The translations under genes and the position numbers were made by a program. Shown piece by piece: positions 21,701 to 30,460 of a stretch of DNA of 47,162 nucleotides. Position 1 is the first letter of the stretch, and each line of letters opens with the position of its first letter. The notes below the pieces were generated by a model. The model did no database searches, was not told the DNA's origin, and saw only the letters and a program-made list of their open reading frames with translations. This stretch comes from Phytomonas francai (taxonomy: Eukaryota; Euglenozoa; Kinetoplastea; Trypanosomatida; Trypanosomatidae). The stretch spans positions 22,524 through 69,685 of the forward strand of contig MJCC01000015.1 in NCBI GenBank assembly GCA_001766655.1, given 5' to 3'.

Positions 21701-22976
21701 GCTCGGTCTGGCGCTTGAGGTGCTTCCGTGTCCTGCCGCGCTTCTCCATCTGCAGAAGCCGCTGCTTCCGATCCACGTTCGCGCCGTCCTCGTCGGACTG
21801 GAAAATCTGCTTCATCTGGAGGAAATCCGCGGCCTCGGTGCTCCGCTTCGTCTCCAACTGCGCCTCCAGCGAGGCGATTTGGTTGCGCATCCGCTCAATC
21901 ATCTCCTCCATCTCGGCAAGCCGCTTATAGTCGATCGCGTTTCGCACAGGATGAAGCACCAACTGCAGGGCGCGCTTGCCAAACTCGATCGTCGAGATCG
22001 TCTCGCCACGCCAGAGCGCGCTGGGCGAGACCGCGAGGACGAAATGCACGAGATTCGCCCCCCCCAGGCTGGATTGCAGAAGATAGGTCAGCTTGCTATC
22101 TTTGTACGGGATGTGAATGCGACGCTTCGGCCGCTTTGCCTGCTCGACCAGCTTGATCACGACGTTGCCGAGCGCGCTCAGAGACTTGTTGATGTGGATC
22201 GCCTCGATTAAGCTCTCCCCGGTCGAGCCCGACTCGTGCAGACGCTCGGAACCGGCGAGGTCGATGATGTTGAGCTGCGCGTGAGAGCCGGGCAAGGTGG
22301 GCTCATCCCACTGCATCCGCATCATCATAATCATGTGGCTTCGCGAGGAGACCAGGTTCATCTCGGTCGCCGACGTGCTCCGGTTCCGAGAGGCCTCGAC
22401 GTAGATCTTCATGCAATCCTCCATGCTCCGCACCTGCTTCCAGGTCGCATCCCGCGCGACGTACTGCCCCGTGTGGTCCATCCGAATCTCAAGCGGCCGC
22501 CGCGCATCCAACAAATCCTGCACGTGCTCCTGGTAAATCTGCACGAGGCTAATCTCCACACGAACCTCCGTGATATCCGAATTGCCCGCGAAGCTTTTGA
22601 AGATGCCTTTCACGAGGTGTGGGAGGAGACCGCCCCCGTTTCCGACCGTCCGGTCCCCCTCAATCGTGTGCGTCTTCCCACTTCCCGTTTGCCCGTAGGC
22701 AAAGATCGACGCGTTATAGCCACTAAAGAGCGTGCGCTGAACCTCGGGGCCGATGAAATCGTAGACCTCGAGCTGCGTATTCCGCTCCTCGAAGACGTGA
22801 TCAAAGCGGGCCTCTAGCTCGGGCCCATTATCTTCCTTGTTGAGGTATAAAACATCCTGCCCGTGGGGATCCCCCCGCACGATGCGCTCACCTTTCCCTC
22901 CATTTTTCTCCCGCTCGTTAAGCGGACGAATACGGACATACACTCGAGGACGCGAAACGATTCCAGCTCTTATCAT
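18705..22976 (-). CDS. kinesin motor protein with armadillo repeats and calpain-III-like domains
   Basis: A microtubule motor of 1,423 residues in one unbroken frame from ATG 22976. The motor domain spans roughly 8-345: P-loop GQTGSGKT at 95-102, switch I SSRSH at 210-214, switch II DLAGSE at 239-244, the NKSLSALG helix and ETISTIEFGKRA before the neck. All nucleotide-contact motifs are intact, so it should be an active ATPase with the motor at the N-terminus. A short coiled coil (350-390) follows, then helical armadillo-type repeats at about 440-700. From about 715 to 1,100 come beta-rich segments (for example NPQFYLRVYEESD) that resemble tandem calpain domain III/C2-like modules. A poly-Asp/Asn tract and a second coiled coil (LLEDLERKERENRLL) lie near the end. 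It may carry cargo or act in the cilium or cytoskeleton (inference). The ARM and calpain-III assignments are by eye. Confidence 0.9.
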   Translation of the reverse strand: MIRAGIVSRPRVYVRIRPLNEREKNGGKGERIVRGDPHGQDVLYLNKEDNGPELEARFDHVFEERNTQLEVYDFIGPEVQRTLFSGYNASIFAYGQTGSGKTHTIEGDRTVGNGGGLLPHLVKGIFKSFAGNSDITEVRVEISLVQIYQEHVQDLLDARRPLEIRMDHTGQYVARDATWKQVRSMEDCMKIYVEASRNRSTSATEMNLVSSRSHMIMMMRMQWDEPTLPGSHAQLNIIDLAGSERLHESGSTGESLIEAIHINKSLSALGNVVIKLVEQAKRPKRRIHIPYKDSKLTYLLQSSLGGANLVHFVLAVSPSALWRGETISTIEFGKRALQLVLHPVRNAIDYKRLAEMEEMIERMRNQIASLEAQLETKRSTEAADFLQMKQIFQSDEDGANVDRKQRLLQMEKRGRTRKHLKRQTELSRIMANLPETFDELTSHCVLFPESKETFRELGGLERLVHFVKTSVSTFYRANAAQTLASVIDEGGLDLISRLDGLHALARLLQVEEERCKEAACVALEAVCRGSLKNKALLPPAVYAELVGLIHDYPNQQVQEAACGAVATIVDAYPEAVRRLDGLGVIPKLLATIRAAPVEVVNLTKAAANCLGRLAHGNPAAQARIAALGGVDLLVGVLFSAGGARDHQVPILASYALVSLCCSSPANMAVVAAHPRYGEVKFRLLEGLARAFGTNTAREGFGRATAQEATAAFPYFGVTVQDRWGPASSGGRPIFSTFMDNPQFYLRVYEESDIAFILQDTLYEARMRKRLRNSTVYMGIAIFTGDPDLTRLGLKQLDFHSKMVEIGKYTSNCENVLHCRLPASETPYVVVAFTSQRGRQTEFALSAFADRRIELTGVPEQVGWVHTVVDGAWTEFTGRGGDAFDWRCNPQLHLHPREPCRVVFVLSYRALDEQRARAGQDGAEAPNPRPKLHGRVFRSDFAPGRRYVKALVPLPQGSSFVASNGVASNCYITTSASLAGGVDYVYIPFTETPCRDDFRVSVYCDSSEVAVAPLGAGGEWACASLAGAWGERAGSALVEAAGRLTIVAFSPGTFLRLRLYDPADGARVGGMDSYWNREAAVEHVSSGRVIVKVEGVVRSGGAEASLPPPPADAPAAEALPAAPPKAQEFAKNRKFDLFIFSEEACTVHRVDFVASPSAWPCPTRATPDDLLQYPRIVEDADGGANDDDDDPYSTSNNLLDDHPNETNNPNNDNDNDDDDDDALFEADYLLEDLERKERENRLLSEQLAEQAARLASLEREKGLPAVAARDGANPLPLLPPNAGNGKAARNSGSETPSSLVPLQPLTTTAAPAPRASTRRESELRESIEFALLKLNTMNKRVGGCSGGGEASANHPARDREVLQQLQKDIGDIQQRLFKTLERCDTNSPKTHTNSSNGNTVGGILSAPKGKGGKEVGEKRKVGVK

Positions 22977-23749
22977 TTACCCCTTCCTATCAACCGCAGT
23001 TTGATTATCCTTGCTTTTTGAATGAAAGAACAAAAATACAACTTTACTGTATTTATGTATTTATTCCTGCACCTATTGCACAATACTCAAAAAAAGCAAT
23101 ATGGCTTCTCCTTTATGGGTTGGGGGGCTTTAATGAAAGAAAAAATGATAACTTGGTAAAAGGAACGAATACCGTTGAAAGAATGGTGACTATGAAAAGT
23201 CGCTCCTAATATTCTTTCAATGTTCCTGGGGGATGTAGTCTTTAAAGAGCTTTAAAGAAAATGATCCCTTCCTTTTTTAGATGTCGCTTCAAATGCGTAG
23301 CTCTACGATGATACACACAAAAAAAAAAAAAGATCCTAATGATGATAATACGAATCTATAGAAATATGTATAAAGTGAGAAATGTGCGTATGCGTGTGCG
23401 TGTGTAATTTGCTTTAAGTGACTATGGGGATTCCCTTCCTATAAAGTGTTTAGTTCAAAATAACTGTGTGTATGTAAATTAATATATGCACAAATGTTTG
23501 TATACACATATACATGTACAACTATATATCCATGTACTACCACCTTAAAAGATGAAAATAGTGCAAAGATGTACAATTTGTAAAAAGAAAAGGGAGAAAA
23601 AAAAAGTACCCCTTAAAGTTTATCAATAAGGAAGCATGGGGTGGGAAGCTTTTTTTCCCTTTTGAGATCCATTACTCTATGATGGTTAGGGTTGTATGCA
23701 GTGGAAAGTAAAAAAATGGTAAATTTTCATTTCAGGAAAAAAGTCCACC
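22977..23749. other. AT-rich spacer
   Basis: Poly(A) near 23320 and alternating purine-pyrimidine TG/TA stretches at 23380-23530. No gene supported. Confidence 0.5.
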
Positions 23750-24877
23750 CTACAAAATCCCAGGCAACACCACTTTGCGATTCAACTCAGCGTAGGTATG
23801 TCCAAACTTGTTTAAGTACCATTCGTGATGCGCTACGCCACGTGGGATTAGATTAACGGATACGTAAAGCGCAAAACTAAACGTAGCGAGGGCTGGGGGC
23901 GCCCCCCCCCCACTGTCTTCCCAACGTAAGAAACGAGTAGCTCGCGACAACCAACGCGTCCCCCACCCACTCCACCATCTCCCCAAAAAAATTCGGGCAG
24001 CCAAGCCGCTCAAACCAGCCCCTGTAGGAAATCTGATACGTTGACGCGTGTCTCCTGAGCTGAATAAGATAGGCGTCCGATTTAATATTAATCGACAAGC
24101 CCTTGAAGAAGAGGTACCATCCTACGCAAAAGATACACAAAACCACCCAACGCGCGTCGAAGCCCCCGATCGCGACGCTTTCGGGATGCGCACCCGACGC
24201 CGAAGCTCGCGGACGGCGCCAAAGTCCCGAAATCGACGATCGGAGGTCGGCCGAGGAGCCCTCCGAACCCCACGTCGGGAATGCGCGGAGGGGGGCCAAA
24301 CCCGCGGGGAGCTGCAGTCGGCCGTTAAACGCGCAGTAGAGGGTCGCGGCCCAGACCACACGCGAGGCCGTCCGGGCGACCCTCAAAGCGTAGACGAGGA
24401 CGCGGTGGGCGAAAAAGAGGAGCATCGGGAGCCGAACGCGGCCAAGGAAATTTTCCTTCGAGGAGTCCCCCGCCCACCGCGCGCGCTGCCGCGGGAAGTC
24501 CAAGAGGATGAAGTAGAGTCCGTTCAGCAGCGTCGGGGACTCCTGGAGAAGCCAGGCGAGGCGCGGGGGGGGGGGGGTAGGTCCAGCCGCCCCGCGTGAA
24601 GTACCGCAGCGTGGCGTAGGTGAGGGCCGCCATCGCGAGGTGGAGCCGCGCGCTCGCGAGAAGCCGCCGATGATTCCGCGCGTCCACGCCGGCGAGGTCG
24701 AGGGGGGGGGGGGTCGAAAAGCCCCCCGGGCGAGGATTCCGCCGCCCGGGGGGTAGGACGGGGGGGAAAGGCCTCATACGGCATCCATCCCTGCGCGAGG
24801 AGATCGAGAAGGACCCACGTCAGGAGCAGGTGACCGAGAGCAAGCAAGGTGGTACCGAACACAGAGAGCCTCAACAT
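23750..24877 (-). CDS. steroid 5-alpha-reductase (SRD5A/DET2) family membrane enzyme, frame broken at three G/C runs
   Basis: Members reduce the delta-4 double bond of 3-oxo steroids with NADPH in the ER membrane. From ATG 24877 (MLRLSVFGTTLL) hydrophobic segments follow one another. The C-terminal part is diagnostic: INIKSDAYLIQLR, then YRGWFERLGCPNFFGEMVEW, then NLIPRGVAHHEWYLNKFG and a LPGIL end, matching the SRD5A C-terminal domain including the His-rich HHxWY motif. Reading it requires three register changes, each exactly at a long homopolymer: 12 G at 24702-24713, 13 G at 24565-24577 and 10 C at 23902-23911. Everything between the runs is well conserved and free of stops, so miscounted homopolymers in the assembly are the simplest explanation; a real pseudogene or slippage is the alternative. 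Exact substrate is unknown. Confidence 0.82.
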
Positions 24878-25422
24878 GTGCGAAGAGGAGGAAAAAAAAG
24901 AATTCACCTCTTTTCTGGATCTATGGCCTCAATTTTAAAAGCTATCCGTTCATTTGTAATGAGAGGTGCGATGGATTTCCTTACTTTTCATATATGTCTA
25001 TAAAAAGGGGAAAATGTCCTCAGGTGGGTAAAGAAAGGGGGGAGGGGGATACTAAAAACATGTAATGAAATCTACAATAGTAGCTCCCGAGTATACTTAT
25101 AACGCCATAAACGCGGTATAGGTACCAAAAAAAAAAAATGTTATCTAAAGAGTGAAACTGAACAGTGTATTTTAATGCTGCAGTAACACCTCGTTATCAA
25201 TCTATATTATCAACCCTTTTTTTTATATAAGTGGAGCACTCCATCACACACACACACTTGCGTACCTCCCCAAAATAATAAATAAATAGAAATATTCAAC
25301 TGTTATAAATATTTGAAATCGTTAAAAGGGACGCCATAGGAAATGATAGAGTACGATCATGAAGAAAAGCGTGCAAGTGTATAGAAAAGGAAAAAAGCAA
25401 ACAAGTGCAAGCACTCTGCCTA
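24878..25422. other. AT-rich spacer
   Basis: Short (CA)n tract near 25243 and A runs. No gene seen. Confidence 0.5.
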
Positions 25423-28144
25423 TTAATACCATGAACTAGGAGGACGTGGAAGCACCTTCCACAGAGGGCAACGCACACGCCTTTCATTGATCTTTTCGTA
25501 TAGCAGCAAATAGCACTGTCCACTACGGTGTCGCCTCTCCTTCACGGTCGCTGGGGATTCGGTCATCACGTACTCATCATTTGCGAGCTTCCACACCCTT
25601 CTTGAGGGCTCCGCCTCCTCGGAGGAGGCCTCGTTGCTGGAGGAAATACTCTCCCTCGCCTTGTCTTCCTCCGCCTCTGCATCCAACCTACCTTCACAGG
25701 GCTCCCGTGAGCTGCCCCCCCCGGTTTGAGAAGCATCATCCTGTCTGGATTCGTCGGGATCGCAGTCAACCGCGAATTCCGCGACGTAGTGCCCGGAATA
25801 CAGGTTCTTCCCATAATGCAGAACGGTACCCTGGAGACGGTATCGAGTCCATATCGCATCTGTCAGGCACTCGGCATCCGAAGGGGTAGACGCGTCACTT
25901 CCATCAGCCCCCTCCTCCACTGTCATGACTCTTTTTCTTCCCTGCGTAGCCGCTTGTTCGGCGTTCAACAGCGTCTCCGAGAAGCGCTTCGACTCCACGT
26001 CGTACCCCCCGCCGCCCGCCTCCTCTCCTCCCTCTGGGAGCGAAAAAAGCTCAATATACTCGCTCACCTCGACCTCGCTATCATCCTTCGTGAAGACCAC
26101 CACGTTATTCGGCGAAAAGGAGACCGCAAAGCGCTTGAGCTGAAGGACGAGCACCGGTGGAAGGCTGCCGTAAAAACAGCCGCCCTGATACTGCCCCTCG
26201 GTCGATCCGCAGGCATCGCAGATGTAGCCTTCCAGCCGCTCGTACGAGCGAACGGAGCGGAGTAAAAAACGACGAAGGTCGAGCGTGGAGGCCGCCGTGT
26301 TGGATCCGTCCTCGCCCTCCGGCAGACAGCCCCCCTTCCCCGCGTCCTCCGGGCCCTCCAACTTTGTGGAAAGGGCGGCCCCGGCGTGGGGGTCCGCCTT
26401 AAGGGCGATGGAGAGGTTGATAAAAGGCTCCTGGGTTACGATGTGATGGAGGCAGCCTGGCCGGCGGCATCGGATGATATTCAGCAAACGGCCCTGTATG
26501 AGATCGTTAATCCACGGCGTGGGGCCTGACGACAAGGTGGAGGAAAAGCAGGAGGAGTAAGACGAGCGCGGCGTGTTCGAATGCAAGTTCGAGGGCCCCT
26601 CAGGGGCGGCGTCGCCGCGGTCTCCTCGCGAATGGGACGGCGAACGCGACACGCGTTGCGGCTGCGTGCCCATTTCCCTCTTCGCATTCTCGACGATAGG
26701 CGCGCGCGCGCGGTCGTCTTCGTTCCTCAGGCCCGTTTCCACGCCCACTGCGGGGGCATCGCCGTGGCCCCTAGACCGAGACCGCGATAGGCCCGCGTAC
26801 GGGCGGAAAAAGGACTCCTCCTCTTCCTCCTCCCTCTCCTCCCCGGAGAACGCTTCACGACCGTCCTTGTCCGCGATGGATTCCTCCTCGGCGCTGTCGA
26901 TGCTCATCCCGTCCGAGGAATCGCAGGACGCCGTCTGCCGCTTCGCAAACCACATCGCCTCCTCCTCCAGTTTGCCGATCAAGGCGACGAAGAACTCATG
27001 CGCGTCCTCCTGCTCGCCCATGAAGAAGTTGTCGAAAAAGGGAGCCAGCGGTGCGAGGTCGATGCCGTCGTCGTACGTGCTCCGCTGCGTCGCGGGGTCG
27101 ACGTGGCGGGCCATCTCGCCGCGGTAGATCGCGCACCGGCGGGGCTCCGGCACCACCCCGACCGCGTTCACGACCGCGGTGAAGCCCTCCCGGCGGCGCT
27201 GCTCGTGCAGAAGCCGCGCGAGGGCGCGGTGGAGGGTGGGCCGCGTGGCCCTTCCCCGGCGATTCCCCGCCCCCGCGCGCGCGAGGGGGGCCTGGGCGAG
27301 GGCGCGGCGGAAGCGCCCCCCCCGCAGCAGCAGCGTCAGGACGCTGCACGCGTAGCAGTCGTTGCGGGGGTTGCGGAAGCCGCTGCGGTCCGGGAAGCCC
27401 CGGGATGCCCGCGGGCCGCAGAGCGAGGACACGGCCGAGGAGGGGGGGGGGGACCCCGGCGCAGAGCAGACGCGGGGAAGGGAAGAAGAAACGGGAGGAG
27501 GAGGGGGNNNNNNNNNNNNNNNNNNNNNNNNNNNNNNNNNNNNNNNNNNNNNNNNNNNNNNNNNNNNNNNNNNNNNNNNNNNNNNNNNNNNNNNNNNNNN
27601 NNNNNNNNNNNNNNNNNNNNNNNNNNNNNNNNNNNNNNNNNNNNNNNNNNNNNNNNNNNNNNNNNNNNNNNNNNNNNNNNNNNNNNNNNNNNNNNNNNNN
27701 NNNNNNNNNNNNNNNNNNNNNNNNNNNNNNNNNNNNNNNNNNNNNNNNNNNNNNNNNNNNNNNNNNNGCGGCCGGCGCCGGCGAGGGGCGCATCGCCGGG
27801 CGCGAGAGGCACCGCAGGGGGCTGCGCGAGGCCGTCTGCGACCCCGGCGAGGGCCGCCGACGGTGCGAGGACGCGGGTGCGGGGGATTGGACGGCTCCGG
27901 GCCCCAGCCGGAGCTGCGGGGGCGTCGTCGCCGTCGTCGCCAGAAGCCCCTCCCCGGGGGGGAGGTCCTTCCGGGCCGATCCCCGCGGGCGGTTCGGCGT
28001 CCCATCCTCGCGGAAGGCGCGTAGGTGGTCGAGGTAGCCGTAGCTCCCCTCCCTCGGTGGGGTGGTGTCCGCGAGGCGCTCTTCGTCGCCGCTGCGGACC
28101 TCACGCCGGGCTTGTGCCTCGAGCATCTTCTTCCCACGGCTCAT
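25423..28144 (-). CDS. ubiquitin-specific protease (USP/UCH family, C19)
   Basis: A cysteine protease that removes ubiquitin from proteins. From ATG 28144 (MSRGKKMLEAQA) a charged N-terminus leads into a 260-base gap; after it comes the Cys box NPRNDCYACSVL, whose catalytic Cys codon is at 27355-27357, then the GEQEDAHEFF box. Two CxxC zinc-ribbon pairs (IRCRRPGC and YICDACG), LPPVLVLQLKRF and the His box SGHYVAEF (His codon 25789-25791) follow, then the final CYLLLYEKI segment. The catalytic domain is therefore complete. A long acidic, Ser-rich insertion splits it between the QEDAHEFF box and the first zinc pair. The frames on the two sides of the gap do not match, as expected when gap length is only estimated. 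A C-rich leader precedes the start. Confidence 0.92.
27508..27767. other. assembly gap of 260 N
   Basis: Unknown bases inside the ubiquitin protease gene, flanked by G/C-rich low-complexity DNA. The true length is unknown; frames imply it is not exactly 260. Confidence 0.98.
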
Positions 28145-28197
28145 CAACGGGGGGGTCGCAGGAGGGGTGTTTGAGGGAGGGGGGGGGAGGGGGGGAG
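28145..28197 (-). promoter_or_regulatory. C-run leader of the ubiquitin protease gene (G-run on the other strand)
   Basis: Several runs of four or more G on the plus strand lie directly upstream of the start, enough to form a G-quadruplex. In the mRNA sense the tract is C-rich. A regulatory role is inferred from its position and from similar tracts at two other genes. Confidence 0.35.
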
Positions 28198-28713
28198 TTC
28201 TATGCGCTCGATATCGCGAATTTTTTTTGATTACCTTGCTTCTGCTGTTGTCTTTGACTGGTTGCTCAATCGACGAACGCGTGCTCTCTTTTCTCCTTTA
28301 TTGTTTCTGTGCCTACTTTTGGAATGGTTACTCGATCACATAACGCAGCCAGTGATTTTTGGAAAAGGAGCTCTGTCGAAGACATGGAGGAAAAGAAAAG
28401 GGATAAAGAAATGGGAAACCATACCTCGTGTTGGTTGCAATATTTAAAAAATCAACAAAACATTCCTTGCCTTGTCGTCAAAACATTGGCTGCATTCTAA
28501 AATACTACAGCCTCCATGCACTGCCACTAATATTGCCACCTCCGGAAGGGCTGAAAATTATCACCTATTCGAGAATCAAATCGTACTCTGCCCATGTCCA
28601 CACAATAGCCATTATATATACCCAGTCGAATAATCCAAGGCACCTGCTATTTAAAAAGTTTATTCATACATGCATATATATATATATATAGTTCTAGGAA
28701 AAAATAGTGATAC

Positions 28714-28738
28714 AAGATCCCTCGGAGAGGGATCTTTT
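28714..28738 (+). terminator. perfect 10-bp hairpin followed by four T
   Basis: AAGATCCCTC at 28714-28723 pairs perfectly with GAGGGATCTT at 28727-28736 around a GGA loop, and T continues to 28738. It is the strongest stem I noticed in the spacers. It could be the 3' hairpin of a small non-coding RNA on the plus strand, an RNA polymerase III stop (four T), or mere chance. No tRNA or snRNA body was recognised upstream. Confidence 0.35.
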
Positions 28739-30369
28739 ATGAACGATAAAGGTAAGCATGTAAAATTAACATTATAAACACATTAGCAGATAATGTTTTA
28801 ATAAAATTTTAGCCCATGCATACGGTTGCAATACGCGAAATACGATACGGGTAAGCCATTAACGAAACGCAGATACCACATGTAAAGGGTCATTTTTGTA
28901 TGTCTTTCCAATTGGAGTTCCCTTCACGAGAGTCATTGAGCTAGGGATGGGTAAGCAAACCATCCTGGAACAGCATGCAATGCGTGAAATTACTTTTACC
29001 TTTTTTCCCCCATTGGGTAGAAGATTAAACGCGCCAATTACTCTCGCAAAATGCATCCAATTTTCACCAGAACACCCTTCCATGCTGTTGTTTTTTTACG
29101 TCGCCAATCAACGAAAGACATGAGGAATACCCGGCACCACCTTTGAGCACAGGGAAAGTGGCGTTGGCTACCAGTGCGGATTCAAAGCAATGCATTGTCA
29201 ATGGTGTACTTTCTCCATCCATAGTGTATCATGGGAACATTACCAGTCCTTTGGCATCCTATTTCTTAAAATTTTATGGCAGCTCTAGAAATGGTCTCTC
29301 GCTGTTTTCTCACTGAGTGCATAGAGTTCTGTATACTTGCGTGAAAAGAGTAGAGGAGATAAAATTCATACCCACACACACACACACACATTTTGCTAGA
29401 GAAAGCCACCCTCCCTCTTCCCATTTATACGCCAAGTGAAAAGACAACAAAAAGCATATCTAGGCCATAGCAAAATTCATCATATTTACTTGGATGAGAA
29501 AATTAACTATGTGTCTTCTCATCAACGTATCCCTCCCCTTTGCCCAAGTCCTGAAAATAAGTTCCATAAAATAAATAACTCCACATGCACCCCTGTTCAT
29601 CAAGCGCAGATAGCATTTTCCCACTTTCAAGTGTAGAGATCGATCCTAAAACGTTTCAAATAATGTAAGATGGATAAATAGATATATGAATATCATATAT
29701 GAACGCATAAAAAGTTATAAAGTTCGAAACATTGAAAGTAAAAAAAAAAAATGAAAAAGTCATGAATATGTAAAACCGAATGTTGAGAATGTCCCAGTGT
29801 ACTACGTATCGCATGCAATAAACGAAATAGGTCATCTTAATTCCAATGTAGTATGGAACAATAATAAATACAGTATAAATGATGCCATTTTGTCAACTAA
29901 TCTTCAAAATAAACCATTTTTCCGAAGCACAAACACAACTCGGTCAATCTTTGAAATTAACTTGTATATCCACACACAAAAAAAATGAAACGAATACGCA
30001 TCTACTTAGTCAACAAGGGGAGGGACAGAAACAAAAAGCACCATAATTCATTCATGCACGGACTTGCTGCAGGCGCTTGGCTTAGTATCCTCTTTACGTT
30101 CGTCCGAAATCCACGCTATAGCTTCTATTTACTCCTTGGGAAAAAAAAAAATTGAAAATGATAAGCCGCAATCGCGGATGCCTCCTTACTTTTCTCATGA
30201 AAAGAGAAAGGGAAAGAAAGAGATCCTTGTGTGAACAAAAAAAATACCACCACCACCCCTCAGGATCTCTAACGGTGCCACCTTAGTCTTAGAATATCCA
30301 CCTTTCCCTGTATTCACCGATTCCCTCCATCTACACACCCCTATGGTGCCCTTATTCCGAGCTGCCTTC

Positions 30370-30374
<5 letters not shown>

Positions 30375-30401
<27 letters not shown>
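30375..30401. repeat. (TC)n microsatellite
   Basis: About 13 TC units, 60 bases past the stop codon of the first hydrolase. Confidence 0.9.
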
Positions 30402-30460
30402 TATGGGCACATTCTCTTTGTATCTTTTTGCTTTTTACTATGCGTGCGTCGAGTGCGACC

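Larger units (their letters stand above)
28198..30460. other. AT-rich spacer
   Basis: Besides the hairpin at 28714-28738 and a (TC)n tract at 30375-30401, I see only low-complexity DNA and short chance frames. (CA)n near 29373-29390. Confidence 0.5.

Noticed and set aside
18600..22211. 1,203-codon plus-strand frame opposite the kinesin
   Set aside because: Its translation is a low-complexity mirror of the kinesin coding strand, whose motor motifs are unmistakable.
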